A DNA stretch of 64,000 nucleotides from Kitasatospora cheerisanensis KCTC 2395 (GCF_000696185.1 NZ_KK853997.1:2294761-2358760), one strand, 5' to 3'; shown: positions 25,083-34,504, counted from the stretch's first letter. Program-made: numbers and translations. The notes: generated by a model from the letters alone, not told the origin.

Positions 25083-25904
25083 GTGAAAAAGCTCTCCGCA
25101 CGACGGCGCCACCCACTGGCGGCGGTCGTCGTTCTACTTCTCGCCCTGGCGGCCACCGGGGGGCTGTACGCCGCTTTCGCGCCCGCCGAGAAGGCGCAGG
25201 CCGACAGCTCCTCGCAGTCGCTCGCCATCGACGAGGGCAAGAAGCTCTTCGCCGTCGGCTGCTCCTCCTGCCACGGCCTGAACGGCCAGGGCACTTCTGA
25301 CGGTCCGTCGCTGGTCGGCGTCGGCTCTGCTGCTGTCGACTTCCAGGTCGGCACCGGCCGCATGCCGGCCCAGCAGCCGGGCGCGCAGGTGCCGCGCAAG
25401 AAGACCGTCTACTCCCAGTCCGAGATCGACCAGCTGGCCGCCTACGTGGCCTCGCTCGGCCCGGGCCCGGTCGTCCCGACCCCGGACCAGTACCAGCCGT
25501 CCGAGGACAAGCTCACCAACGCCGAGCAGGTCGCCAAGGGTGGCGAGCTGTTCCGCACCAACTGCGCCCAGTGCCACAACTTCGCCGGCAAGGGCGGCGC
25601 GCTGACCGACGGCAAGTACGCCCCGTCCCTCGAGGGCGTGGACGCCAAGCACATCTACGAGGCCATGCAGACCGGCCCGCAGAACATGCCGTCGTTCCCC
25701 GACACCACCATGCCGGAGGAGCAGAAGCGCGAGATCGTGGCCTTCGTCCGTAACACGAACGACGAGCCCAACCCCGGTGGTCTTGCGCTGGGCAGCCTCG
25801 GTCCGTTCACCGAGGGCCTGTTCAGCTGGATCTTCGGTCTCGGCACGCTGATCGCGATCGCGATCTGGGTCGCCGCCCACACCACCAAGGCCAAGAAGTC
25901 ATGA
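25083..25904 (+). CDS. qcrC: Diheme cytochrome c subunit of the cytochrome bc1 complex
   Basis: 273 residues. An N-terminal membrane segment (VVVLLLALAATGGLYAAFA) precedes two cytochrome c domains with heme sites CSSCHG and CAQCHN, and distal Met candidates later in each domain (QNMPSFPDT). A C-terminal anchor (LFSWIFGLGTLIAIAIWVA) follows. This cytochrome cc carries electrons directly to cytochrome oxidase in actinobacteria, which lack a soluble cytochrome c. GTG at 25083; its TGA overlaps the qcrA ATG. Confidence 0.95.
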   Translation: MKKLSARRRHPLAAVVVLLLALAATGGLYAAFAPAEKAQADSSSQSLAIDEGKKLFAVGCSSCHGLNGQGTSDGPSLVGVGSAAVDFQVGTGRMPAQQPGAQVPRKKTVYSQSEIDQLAAYVASLGPGPVVPTPDQYQPSEDKLTNAEQVAKGGELFRTNCAQCHNFAGKGGALTDGKYAPSLEGVDAKHIYEAMQTGPQNMPSFPDTTMPEEQKREIVAFVRNTNDEPNPGGLALGSLGPFTEGLFSWIFGLGTLIAIAIWVAAHTTKAKKS

Positions 25905-26968
25905 GCCACGACATGTCAGAGAACCTGCCGGAGGCGCACGGCGCCTCCCACGGCACTGAGGTCGTCACCCACGACGACCCGTTCGCCGACCCGGGCCTGC
26001 CGGCCCACGAGCCGCGTCGGACCGACATCGACGAGCGGGCCGCCAAGCGGGCCGAGCGCCAGGTGTCGCTGATGTTCGTGGTGTCGATGCTGGCGACCGT
26101 CGGCTTCATCGCGTCCTACGCGTCGATCGACGCCGACAAGCTGGTCTACATCTTCCCGCTGGGCAAGGTCAGCGCCCTCAACTTCGCCCTGGGCATGACC
26201 CTCGGCGTGGCGCTGTTCTGCATCGGCGCGGGCGCGGTCCACTGGGCCCGCACCCTGATGTCGGACCACGAGCTGCCGGCCGAGCGTCACCCGATCGAGG
26301 CCTCGGACGAGGTCCGCAACGACGTCATCGAGCAGTTCAAGACCGGTGCCGCGGAGTCCGGCTTCGGCCGCCGCAAGATGATCCGCAACACCCTGATCGG
26401 CTCGATGGCCCTGGTGCCGCTGTCCGGTGTGGTGCTGCTGCGCGACCTGGGCCCGCTGCCCGAGGACAAGCTCATGCACACCGGCTGGGCCGAGGCCAAG
26501 CCGGCCGAGCCGATCCGCCTGGTCAACATGAACACCGACCAGCCGATGAAGCCCGAGGACATCATTCAGGGCTCGCTGACCTTCGCCAAGCCGCACGGCC
26601 TGGAGGAGTCGGACGAGGACTTCCAGCAGCAGATCGCCAAGGACGCCCTGATGCTCGTCCGGATCGCTCCGGAGGACATCAAGGACGCCAAGTCCCGGGA
26701 CAAGGGCTTCGAGGGCATCCTCGCCTACTCGAAGATCTGCACCCACGTCGGCTGCCCGATCTCGCTGTACGAGCAGCAGACCCACCACGCGCTCTGCCCC
26801 TGCCACCAGTCGACCTTCGACCTGGCGGACGGCGCTCGCGTCATCTTCGGCCCGGCCGGCCACCCGCTGCCCCAGCTGAAGATCACCACCGATGAGCAGG
26901 GCTTCCTGGTCGCCACCGGCGACTTCGACGAGCCCGTCGGCCCGAGTTACTGGGAGCGCAAGCGATGA
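25901..26968 (+). CDS. qcrA: Rieske iron-sulfur subunit of the cytochrome bc1 complex
   Basis: 355 residues with three predicted membrane segments in the N-terminal half (actinobacterial type) and a C-terminal Rieske domain binding [2Fe-2S]: CTHVGCPISL and CPCHQSTFDL supply two Cys and two His ligands. It passes electrons from menaquinol to the cytochrome cc. Start overlaps qcrC by four bases (ATGA) and its own stop overlaps qcrB's ATG, so the three are translationally coupled. Confidence 0.96.
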   Translation: MSHDMSENLPEAHGASHGTEVVTHDDPFADPGLPAHEPRRTDIDERAAKRAERQVSLMFVVSMLATVGFIASYASIDADKLVYIFPLGKVSALNFALGMTLGVALFCIGAGAVHWARTLMSDHELPAERHPIEASDEVRNDVIEQFKTGAAESGFGRRKMIRNTLIGSMALVPLSGVVLLRDLGPLPEDKLMHTGWAEAKPAEPIRLVNMNTDQPMKPEDIIQGSLTFAKPHGLEESDEDFQQQIAKDALMLVRIAPEDIKDAKSRDKGFEGILAYSKICTHVGCPISLYEQQTHHALCPCHQSTFDLADGARVIFGPAGHPLPQLKITTDEQGFLVATGDFDEPVGPSYWERKR

Positions 26969-28626
26969 GCACCGCGAGCGGCACCAACAGCGGTGCCTCC
27001 AAGCCGGCCAGCACGCGCGCCAAGCCCGCCAACAAGGCCGAGGCGGCTGCGGACTGGGTCGACGGCCGGCTGGGGATCTACTCCCTGGCCAAGGCCAACC
27101 TGCGCAAGATCTTCCCGGACCACTGGTCCTTCATGCTCGGTGAGATCTGCCTCTACAGCTTCATCATCATCATCCTCACGGGTGTGTACCTGACGCTGTT
27201 CTTCAAGCCGAGCATGGCGGAGACCGTCTACCACGGCAGCTACCTGCCGCTGAACGGCATCCGCATGTCGGAGGCGTACGCCTCGACGGTGAACATCAGC
27301 TTCGAGGTCCGCGGCGGTCTGCTGATCCGTCAGATCCACCACTGGGCCGCGCTGGTCTTCGTCGCCGCGATGTTCGTGCACATGATGCGCGTCTTCTTCA
27401 CCGGCGCGTTCCGCAAGCCGCGCGAGATCAACTGGCTGTTCGGCTTCCTGCTGCTGTGCCTGGGCTTCTTCGACGGCTTCTTCGGCTACTCGCTGCCGGA
27501 CGACCTGCTGTCGGGTACCGGTATCCGCTTCATGGAGGGCGCGATCCTGGCGGTGCCGATCGTCGGCACCTACATCCAGATGTTCCTGTTCGGCGGCGAG
27601 TTCCCGGGCACCGACATCATCCCGCGCTTCTTCACCATCCACGTGCTGCTCATCCCGGGCATCATGCTGGGCCTGCTGGTCGCGCACCTGATCCTGGTCT
27701 TCTACCACAAGCACACCCAGTGGGCGGGCCCGGGCAAGACCGAGAAGAACGTCGTCGGCATGCCGCTGATGCCGGTCTACATGGCCAAGGCCGGTGGCTT
27801 CTTCTTCCTGGTGTTCGGCATCATCGCGGCGATGTCCGCGATCGCCACCATCAACCCGGTGTGGGCGTACGGCCCGTACCGTCCGGACCAGGTGTCCACC
27901 GACGCCCAGCCCGACTGGTACATGGGCTTCGCCGAAGGCCTGATCCGCTTCATGCCGGGCTGGGAGATCTCCGTCTGGGGCGGCCACACCCTGAACCTGG
28001 GCGTGTTCATCCCGCTGATGATCTTCCCGCTGGTCCTGGTCGCGATCGCGGTCTACCCGTTCATCGAGTCCTGGGTCACCGGCGACAAGCGCGAGCACCA
28101 CATCCTGGACCGCCCGCGCAACGCCCCGGTCCGCACCGCGCTCGGCGCGGCCTGGATCTCGCTGTACCTGGTCCTGCTGGCCGGTGGTGGCAACGACCTG
28201 ATCGCCACCCACCTGCACATGTCGATCAACACGATCACGTACTTCGTCCGGGTCGGCTTCTTCGTGGTGCCGGTCATCACCTTCTTCGTCACCAAGCGCT
28301 GGTGCCTCGGCCTGCAGCGCCGTGACAAGGACAAGGTGCTGCACGGCCGCGAGTCGGGCATCATCAAGCGCCTGCCGCACGGTGAGTTCGTCGAGGTCCA
28401 CACCCCGCTGTCGCAGGCGGACCTGCACACCCTCACCTCGCACGAGCAGCCCGAGCCCCTGGAGCTGCCGGCCGAGACCGACGAGAACGGCGTGGCCCGC
28501 AAGGCCGGCGTGGTCGCCAAGACCCGGACGAAGCTCTCCGAGGGCTTCTACGGCGAGGGCAACCAGATCGCCAAGCCCACCTCCGAGGAGTACCTGGAGA
28601 TCACCAGCGGCCACGGCCACCACTGA
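26965..28626 (+). CDS. qcrB: Cytochrome b subunit of the cytochrome bc1 complex
   Basis: 553 residues, longer than mitochondrial cytochrome b because of the extended C-terminus usual in actinobacteria. The heme-ligating His pairs are in RQIHHWAALVF / MFVHMMRVFF and in FFTIHVLLIPGIM / HLILVFYHKH. The quinol-site motif PDWYMGFAEG replaces PEWY. The protein spans the membrane eight or more times and oxidises menaquinol. A strong terminator follows the stop. Confidence 0.97.
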   Translation: MSTASGTNSGASKPASTRAKPANKAEAAADWVDGRLGIYSLAKANLRKIFPDHWSFMLGEICLYSFIIIILTGVYLTLFFKPSMAETVYHGSYLPLNGIRMSEAYASTVNISFEVRGGLLIRQIHHWAALVFVAAMFVHMMRVFFTGAFRKPREINWLFGFLLLCLGFFDGFFGYSLPDDLLSGTGIRFMEGAILAVPIVGTYIQMFLFGGEFPGTDIIPRFFTIHVLLIPGIMLGLLVAHLILVFYHKHTQWAGPGKTEKNVVGMPLMPVYMAKAGGFFFLVFGIIAAMSAIATINPVWAYGPYRPDQVSTDAQPDWYMGFAEGLIRFMPGWEISVWGGHTLNLGVFIPLMIFPLVLVAIAVYPFIESWVTGDKREHHILDRPRNAPVRTALGAAWISLYLVLLAGGGNDLIATHLHMSINTITYFVRVGFFVVPVITFFVTKRWCLGLQRRDKDKVLHGRESGIIKRLPHGEFVEVHTPLSQADLHTLTSHEQPEPLELPAETDENGVARKAGVVAKTRTKLSEGFYGEGNQIAKPTSEEYLEITSGHGHH

Positions 28627-28647
28627 TCCCTAGCTGTCACGCCACGT

Positions 28648-28683
28648 CAGAACCCCCATCGGCCCCGGCCGGTGGGGGTTCTG
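28648..28683 (+). terminator. Terminator of ctaE-qcrCAB
   Basis: CAGAACCCCCA (28648-28658) and TGGGGGTTCTG (28673-28683), 11 perfect pairs, 22 bases after the qcrB stop. Confidence 0.85.
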
Positions 28684-28716
28684 GCATATCTGTCCGGCAC
28701 CGGCCTGACGCCCTGT

Positions 28717-28728
28717 TATGTTGGCCGG
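28717..28728 (+). promoter_or_regulatory. Putative leaderless promoter (-10 TATGTT, then GTG)
   Basis: TATGTT at 28717-28722, six bases, then the GTG at 28729 with no ribosome site. One of four identical layouts in the window. Confidence 0.5.
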
Positions 28729-29094
28729 GTGCACGTGGCGATCGACCCCCACTCCTCCACGCCGCCCTACGAGCAGGTGCGCTCGCAGATCGCGGCCCAG
28801 GCCCGCACGGGTGAACTCCCGATCGGCCTGAAGCTCCCCACCGTCCGCGCGCTGGCCGAGCAACTCGGCCTGGCCGCCAACACGGTGGCCCGCGCCTACC
28901 GCGAACTCGAGGCGGACGGCGTGGTCGAGACCCGCGGCCGGGCCGGCACCACCATCGCCCCCACCGGCGACACCTCGCACCGCCTGGCCGCCGACGCCGC
29001 CACCGAGTACGCCGCCCGCACCGCCCGCCTCGGTCTGAGCCGCGACGAGGCCCTGGCCGCGGTCGTCACCGCCCTGGACGCGATCCACCGCTGA
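28729..29094 (+). CDS. Short GntR-family (YtrA-type) transcriptional regulator
   Basis: 121 residues: an N-terminal winged helix-turn-helix (PPYEQVRSQIAAQARTG, LPTVRALAEQLGLAANTV, YRELEADGVVETRGRAGT) and a short helical tail of about 40 residues, the YtrA subfamily layout. No ribosome site precedes GTG 28729 but a TANNNT box lies six bases upstream, suggesting a leaderless message. The GTG at 28735 is an alternative. It lies between the bc1 operon and the accessory amidohydrolase module; YtrA regulators often control adjacent transporters, but none is next to it. Confidence 0.87.
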   Translation: MHVAIDPHSSTPPYEQVRSQIAAQARTGELPIGLKLPTVRALAEQLGLAANTVARAYRELEADGVVETRGRAGTTIAPTGDTSHRLAADAATEYAARTARLGLSRDEALAAVVTALDAIHR

Positions 29095-29153
29095 CCGGGA
29101 GCGACCCGCTCGCCGCCGCGGAACCGCCGGCAGGCCGGACCGGAACGAACAGA

Positions 29154-29203
29154 ACGACGGTGCGACCGGCTCCCCGCCGAGGGGAATCCGGTCGCACCGT
29201 CGT
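29154..29203. terminator. Hairpin between convergent GntR and amidohydrolase genes
   Basis: ACGACGGTGCGACCGG (29154-29169) pairs perfectly with CCGGTCGCACCGTCGT (29188-29203), 16 bases; serves both directions. Confidence 0.75.
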
Positions 29204-29221
29204 CGTGTCCGGCCGCCGTCC

Positions 29222-30826
29222 TCACACCGCCCGGTGCGTGACCTCGCCGTCCGACACCGTCAACAGCACCGGCACGTCGGCCAGTTCGGTGTCGGGCACG
29301 GTCAGCGGGTCCTGCCCGAGCACCGTCAGGTCCGCGCGGTGGCCGATCGCCGGCCGGCCGGCCCGGTCCTCCTCGCCCGCCACCCAGGCGGGGGCGAGGG
29401 TGTAGCCGGCCAGCGCCTGGAGCGGCGTCAGCGCCTGCCCGGGCAGGTGCGGCGGCTGCCGCAGGTCGCGGCCGGGCCGCCGGTGCCGGGCGCCGGCCAT
29501 CACGCCCAGCGGTTCGAACGGCGCGATCGGCCAGTCCGAGCCGAGCACCACCCGGGCGCCGGCCGCGGCCAGGTCGCGGCAGCGGAAGGCCCGGTTGGCC
29601 CGTTCCTCGCCGAGCCGGCGGGACCAGTTGTCGGTGTGGTCGGCCCGGGTGTACTCGGTGCAGTGGGTGGGCTGCATCGAGGCGGCCACGCCCAGCGCGG
29701 CGAACCGGGCGACGGTGTCGTCGGGCACCGTCTCGATGTGCTCCACCCGGTGCCGCACGGCGCCCTTCCCGTGCGCGGCCACCGCCTCCTCCACCGCGTC
29801 CAGCACGTGCCGGACCGCCGCGTCCCCGATCGCGTGCGTCGCGGTCGGCACGCCGGCCCGGTGGAGCTCGCCGATCACCCGGGTGTACTCGGCGGGGTCG
29901 GGCCAGAAAGCGCCGGTCGACTCGCCGTGGCAGTCCGGGCGTTCCAGCCACGCGGTGCCGTTGTCGATGGTGCCGTCCATGAAGAGCTTCGCCCCGGCGA
30001 TCCGCCAGCGCCGGCCGCCCTCGCCCTGGCGCCGGACCAGCTCGGCCAGGTCCGCCGGGCTCGTTCCGGGCTGCACCCAGGGGGCGATCCGCAGCCGCAG
30101 CGGGAGCTGTCCGCGCTCCTCGAGGGCCGCGTAGACGGCCAGGCTCTCGCCGTTGGCGTCCATCGCGTGGCCGCCGGTGAGGCCGGCCGCCGCCATCCGC
30201 CGGAGCACCTCGGCGGTGGCCCGGCAGAGCTCCTCGAAGTCCGGCCGGGGTGCGACCGCCTCGACCAGTTCGCAGGCGGCGTCCTCCAGCAGCAGGCCGG
30301 TCGGGCGGCCCGCCGGGTCGCAGACCACCTCGGCGGAGCCCTGCTCGAAGCGGCGCGGCCCGTCGATCCCGGCCAGTTCCAGCGCCCGGCGGCTGGCCAG
30401 CATGGAGTGCGCGTCGAACAGGTCGATCGCGGCGGGAACGCCGTCCAGCACCGGGCCGACGCTGTCGGCGGAGACCGGCCGGTCGCCGAAGACGTTCGGG
30501 TCCAGGCCCCAGCCGCGCAGCCACTGGCCGGCCGGCAGTTCCCGCACCGCTGCGGCCAGCACGGCCCGGACGCCCTCCAGGTCGGTGCACCGCGACAGGT
30601 CCACCCCGGCGGTGCGCTCGGCGCCCGAGACGGGGTGCAGGTGGCCGTCGGTCAGCCCGGGGACGACCACCGCGCCGCCGAGGTCGAGCACCTCGGCCCC
30701 CGCCCCCGCGTCCGCCTCGAAGCCGGCGATCCGCCCCGCGCGCAGGACGAGCGTGTCGTGCGGCAGGAAGGCCCCGCTGCCGGGGTCGAGCAGCCGGGCG
30801 TTGGTCAGGACGAGGTCGGGGTGCAC
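29222..30826 (-). CDS. Amidohydrolase (YtcJ-like)
   Basis: 534-residue metal-dependent hydrolase of the amidohydrolase superfamily. Visible metal-site motifs: GLTDGHLHP near residue 65 (HxH), GAKLFMDGT with the carbamylated-lysine position, THAIGDAA, HRVEHIE, and the C-terminal Asp in VLGSDWPIAPF. YtcJ-type proteins open cyclic or acylated amides; the specific substrate is unknown. GTG at 30826 follows GAGGAG. The TetR gene lies immediately upstream on the same strand, and an NCS1 permease is divergent to that, suggesting uptake and hydrolysis of a nitrogen compound. Confidence 0.88.
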   Translation of the reverse strand: MHPDLVLTNARLLDPGSGAFLPHDTLVLRAGRIAGFEADAGAGAEVLDLGGAVVVPGLTDGHLHPVSGAERTAGVDLSRCTDLEGVRAVLAAAVRELPAGQWLRGWGLDPNVFGDRPVSADSVGPVLDGVPAAIDLFDAHSMLASRRALELAGIDGPRRFEQGSAEVVCDPAGRPTGLLLEDAACELVEAVAPRPDFEELCRATAEVLRRMAAAGLTGGHAMDANGESLAVYAALEERGQLPLRLRIAPWVQPGTSPADLAELVRRQGEGGRRWRIAGAKLFMDGTIDNGTAWLERPDCHGESTGAFWPDPAEYTRVIGELHRAGVPTATHAIGDAAVRHVLDAVEEAVAAHGKGAVRHRVEHIETVPDDTVARFAALGVAASMQPTHCTEYTRADHTDNWSRRLGEERANRAFRCRDLAAAGARVVLGSDWPIAPFEPLGVMAGARHRRPGRDLRQPPHLPGQALTPLQALAGYTLAPAWVAGEEDRAGRPAIGHRADLTVLGQDPLTVPDTELADVPVLLTVSDGEVTHRAV

Positions 30827-30851
30827 GGGTGGCTCCTCAGCGGTGGTGCGG

Positions 30852-31484
30852 TCAGTGCGGGGCGCCCAGCGCTCCTGGCGGCAGGGCGAGTTCGCGTTCG
30901 GCGAGGGCGTACGCCATCCCGGTGATCGCCGCCGGTCGCCCGGTGCGGTCGGTGTTGGCGTGCGCCCCCAGGCCGTCCAGGACGACCAGGAGTTGGATCG
31001 CGGTGACGTGCGGGTCCGGGGTGCGGAACTCCCCGGACTCGACGCCGTCGCGCAGCAGTGCCGTCAGCCCGTCCCGCCAGAGCGCCTCCTGCTGGCCGAC
31101 CCGTTCCCGCAGGGCGGGCCGGAACCGGCTGAGGTGGCGGGCGTTCAGCCACAGCCGGCTCAGCTCGTCGTAGCGCCGCCCCTCGGTGCGGCCGAGGAAG
31201 CGGGCCAGCCGCCGGACCGCCGGCAGGGCCGCGTCGGCCTCCGGCAGCAGTTCGGCCAGTTCGCCGCCGGCGGCGGTGCCGAAGGCCTCGGCGACCAGCT
31301 CCTCGGCGACCGGGAAGTAGTGGCTGATGAGGCCGGGACGGACGTCCAGCTCCTCGGCGACCCGCCGCATCGTGATGCACTCCAGGCCCTCGGCGAGGGC
31401 GATCCCGGCCGCGGCGGCCACGATCTCCGCCCGCCTGGCCTCGGGGTTCTTGCGCACCCGTTTCGGCTGAACGCTTGACGACAT
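30852..31484 (-). CDS. TetR-family transcriptional regulator
   Basis: 210 residues. N-terminal helix-turn-helix: RRAEIVAAAAGIALAEG, CITMRRVAEELDVRPGLISHYFP (recognition helix and the TetR signature), followed by an all-helical ligand domain. It is divergent from the NCS1 permease and upstream of the amidohydrolase. The shared promoter contains a perfect inverted repeat (31495-31516) that is almost certainly its operator. The likely ligand is the permease's substrate or its product. Confidence 0.93.
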   Translation of the reverse strand: MSSSVQPKRVRKNPEARRAEIVAAAAGIALAEGLECITMRRVAEELDVRPGLISHYFPVAEELVAEAFGTAAGGELAELLPEADAALPAVRRLARFLGRTEGRRYDELSRLWLNARHLSRFRPALRERVGQQEALWRDGLTALLRDGVESGEFRTPDPHVTAIQLLVVLDGLGAHANTDRTGRPAAITGMAYALAERELALPPGALGAPH

Positions 31485-31494
31485 GCCTCGCACG

Positions 31495-31516
31495 CTATTG
31501 GATGTGCGACCAATAG
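31495..31516. promoter_or_regulatory. TetR operator in the divergent promoter
   Basis: CTATTGG (31495-31501), 8 bases, CCAATAG (31510-31516): perfect inverted repeat that lies 11 bases before the TetR ATG (31484) and 78 bases before the permease ATG (31594). AT-richer than its surroundings. Binding would repress both genes. Confidence 0.7.
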
Positions 31517-31593
31517 ACAAGCCGACTTCCGCACCGGCCGCTCCCGCACCGCCGACCGCACCGGCATCCGTACTCGAAACCTCGGAGGACTCC

Positions 31594-33027
31594 ATGGAAT
31601 CCACGATTCCAGACCCCCGCACGGAGCTCCCCACGCCCCCACCGGCGGCCGACCGGGCCGGACGGATCGAGGCCCACGGCATCGACCACATCCCCGACTC
31701 CGAACGCCACGGCCGCCCCCGGGACCTGTTCGCGGTCTGGGCCGCCCCCAACGTCAGCTACCTCAACCTGGTGGTCGGCGGCACGCTGGTGCTGATCGGG
31801 CTCGACCTGTGGCAGTCGCTGGCCGTCATCGTGGTCGGCAACCTGCTCTGGGCCGGCGTCGGCCTGCTCGCCGTCAGCGGCCCGGCCGCGGGCGCCCCCA
31901 GCGAGGTCATCATGCGGGCGATGTTCGGCGTCCGCGGCAACCGGGTGAACATCGCCGTCACCGGCTGGCTGGTGTCGGTCTGCTACCTCGCCCTCAACTG
32001 GGCCGCCGCCTCGCTCGCCGCCTTCGGCCTCGCCGAACGGGCCGGCCTCACCCCGGGCGCCCCGCTGAAGGTGCTGGTCATCGTGCTGATCGCGGCCGCC
32101 ACCCTGGCCATCTCGGTGTACGGCCACGCCACCATCGTCCGCCTCTACGGGCCGTTCACCCTGGTGCTCACCGCGGTCTTCCTGCTGCTCACCGGCTACC
32201 TGCTGACCGGCGGCCACACCGACTGGCACTACCGTCCCGCCGACCCGCTGCACGGCACCGCCCTGGTCGCCGCCCTGGCCGGCGGCACCGCGCTGATCGC
32301 CTCCGCCCCGCTGTCCTACTCCACCAGCGCCGACTTCTCCCGCTACCTCCCCCGCACCACCTCGCCCCGCGCGGTGGCCGGCTGGACGGCGCTCGGCGCC
32401 TTCGTCCCCAGCGTCCTGTTCACCGCCCTCGGCAGCCTCGCCGCCACCACCCTCGACATGACGGACCCGCAGTCCGCCCTCACCGCCGTCCTGCCCGGCT
32501 GGTTCCGGCCACTCTTCCTGCTGGCCATCGTCCTCAGCGCGGTCGCCAACAACGCCATGACCGCCTACTCCTCCGGCCTCGCCCTGCAAGCCGTCGGCCT
32601 GCGCATCCGCCGCTCCCGCAGCGTCGCCCTGGACGGTGCGCTGGGCGTCGCGCTCACCCTGTACGCGCTGCTGGTCTCCAACTTCCTCGACACCGTCAAC
32701 AACATGCTGGAGCTGATGGTCGCCCTCACCGGCCCGGTCATGGCCGTCTACGCCACCGACGTCCTCTGGCGCCGCAACCGCTACCACGGCCCCGCCCTGA
32801 CCGACGAGACCCCCGGCTCCCCCCACTGGTACTTCCACGGCGTCAACCGGGCCGGCGCGGCCGCCCTCGTCCTCGGCACCGCGGCTGCCACGCTGTGCCT
32901 GTCCACCCAGCTCTTCACCGGCCCGCTCGCCCACCTCGCCGGGGACACCGACCTGTCCCTCCCCGCCGGCATGCTCACCGCCGCCGCGACGTACTGGCTC
33001 CTCATGCCCCGCCGCGGCACCGCCTGA
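31594..33027 (+). CDS. NCS1-family purine/cytosine permease
   Basis: 477 residues with twelve predicted membrane segments. Family features include the N-terminal ERHGRPRDLFAVWAAPNVSY, the helix-1 region with GGTLVLIGLDLW, and GAPSEVIMRAMFGVRGNR. NCS1 proteins import nucleobases, hydantoins, allantoin or related compounds with a cation. The ATG at 31594 follows GGAGG; an upstream in-frame ORF would cross the TetR operator. Its terminator is the hairpin at 33050-33086. With the TetR and amidohydrolase genes it makes a compact uptake/catabolism module. Confidence 0.9.
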   Translation: MESTIPDPRTELPTPPPAADRAGRIEAHGIDHIPDSERHGRPRDLFAVWAAPNVSYLNLVVGGTLVLIGLDLWQSLAVIVVGNLLWAGVGLLAVSGPAAGAPSEVIMRAMFGVRGNRVNIAVTGWLVSVCYLALNWAAASLAAFGLAERAGLTPGAPLKVLVIVLIAAATLAISVYGHATIVRLYGPFTLVLTAVFLLLTGYLLTGGHTDWHYRPADPLHGTALVAALAGGTALIASAPLSYSTSADFSRYLPRTTSPRAVAGWTALGAFVPSVLFTALGSLAATTLDMTDPQSALTAVLPGWFRPLFLLAIVLSAVANNAMTAYSSGLALQAVGLRIRRSRSVALDGALGVALTLYALLVSNFLDTVNNMLELMVALTGPVMAVYATDVLWRRNRYHGPALTDETPGSPHWYFHGVNRAGAAALVLGTAAATLCLSTQLFTGPLAHLAGDTDLSLPAGMLTAAATYWLLMPRRGTA

Positions 33028-33049
33028 CCCTTCGGCGGGCCGACAGCGG

Positions 33050-33086
33050 AGGTCCGCCCGGGAGCAGCACGCTCCCGGGCGGACCT
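33050..33086. terminator. Bidirectional hairpin between permease and L,D-transpeptidase genes
   Basis: AGGTCCGCCCGGGAGC (33050-33065) pairs perfectly with GCTCCCGGGCGGACCT (33071-33086), 16 bases with a 5-base loop. Its place argues that the transpeptidase gene ends before it, at 33096. Confidence 0.85.
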
Positions 33087-33095
33087 CGCCGTACG

Positions 33096-34405
33096 TCACC
33101 GGCCCGCGGCCCCCGCCGCCGGGGCCGACGCAGCCCCGACGCCGGAGCGCTCGCCCCGGCCGACGGGGCGGGCGTCGCGTTCACGCCCTCCGCGGGCGTC
33201 GCCGTGGTCACCGGCTTGCCGAGGGCGCTGTGCTTCACGTACTCGTCCCAGTCCACGTTCCAGTCGCCGAAGCCGTTGCCGAACGGCTCCATCTCGTGGC
33301 CCCGGCTGTTGACCACCTGCACGAGGTCGCCGACCCGGGTGTTGTCGAAGAACCACTTCGCGTTGTCGGTGCTCATGCCGGTGCAGCCGTGGCTGACGTT
33401 CTCCCGGCCCTGCGCCCAGGTCGACCAGGGCGCCGCGTGCACGTACTCACCGCTCCAGGTCACCCGGGTGGCCCACTGCACGTCCAGGTCGTAGGACTCG
33501 CTGCTGCCGTCGGGTATGCCGATGGTCTCGCCGCTCATCCGGACGCTGGCCTCCTGGCCCAGCACCACCTTGACACCGTTGCGGGTGTCGAAGCCCGGCT
33601 TGCCGGTGGTGACCGGGATGGTCCTGACCACCTCGCCGTTGCGCTTGTACGTCAGCTCGTCGCTGCCCGCGTCGATCACGGCCTCGATCCGGTCGCCGGT
33701 CCGCAGCGCGAGGCTCTGCTTCTCGCCCCCGTAGACGCCGTCGGCTATTCGCTCGCCCGGCAGCTCGTAGGCGAGCTTCACCGTGGTGTTGGCCGGCCAG
33801 TAGTCCTGCGGCCGGAAGTGCAGGTTCTGGTCGTCGATCCAGTACCAGGCGCCGGTGACGGCGGGCTGCGAGGTGACGGTCAGTCCGCGTTCGATCTGCT
33901 GGCGGGCCGCCGCGTCGGTGACCTTCTCGGAGAGCTTGACGGTGAGCGGCTGGCCGACGCCGTAGACGCCGCTGCCGGAGCTGTCGGGGCCGAGTTCGGC
34001 GTTGACGACGTGCTGCGCGGCGGCCGTGGTGAAGCTGGAGTCGATCTCGCCGCTGCCGCCCCTGCCGTCCTCCGCGGCGACCTTGACGGTGTATCCGGCG
34101 CCCGCCCGCAGCGGGTCGGTGGTCTGCCAGTGCTGCCCGTCCGCGGCCAGCTGTCCGGCGACGGGCTTTCCGTCGGGTCCGGTGACGGTGACGGCGCCGA
34201 GCTTGGTGGTGCCGTCCGTCGTGACGCTGAACGCCTTCGCCGGGTCGACCTTGTCGCCGGCGGCCGAGGTGTGGATCAGCGGGGCCACGTCGATCCGGTG
34301 GGGCGAGTTCTTCGACTCTCCGCCGCCGGAGCAGGCCGCGGCCGGTGTGATCACCAGCAGGGCGGCGAGCGCGGTCCGGGTACTGACTGTCCGAGAGCCC
34401 TTCAA
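33096..34405 (-). CDS. L,D-transpeptidase lipoprotein (C-terminal frame shifted near 33135)
   Basis: Lipoprotein (lipobox ITPAAACSGGG) of about 435 residues that makes 3-3 cross-links in peptidoglycan. Two Ig-like domains (about 40-240) precede the YkuD domain with HAAPWSTWAQ and the catalytic Cys in NVSHGCTGMS near residue 350. TTG start at 34405, five bases after GGGAGG. As written, the main frame runs to 33002 through a strong terminator, ending in Arg-rich sequence. One base added to CCCC at 33134-33137 gives an Ala/Pro tail ending AAGR and a stop at 33096 before the terminator. Confidence 0.88.
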
Positions 34406-34504
34406 CGGAACCTCCCAGGGTTGGAACCTGCCTCGAAGCGTAGGAAGGCGTCACCCCTGGGGCACTCCGGGTAACCCGGGCGGGGGAATCCGCGGCAACG
34501 ACGA

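Noticed and set aside
33002-33095. Arg-rich extension of the L,D-transpeptidase to 33002
   Set aside because: It crosses a perfect terminator hairpin and overlaps the permease gene; the other frame gives a plausible tail.
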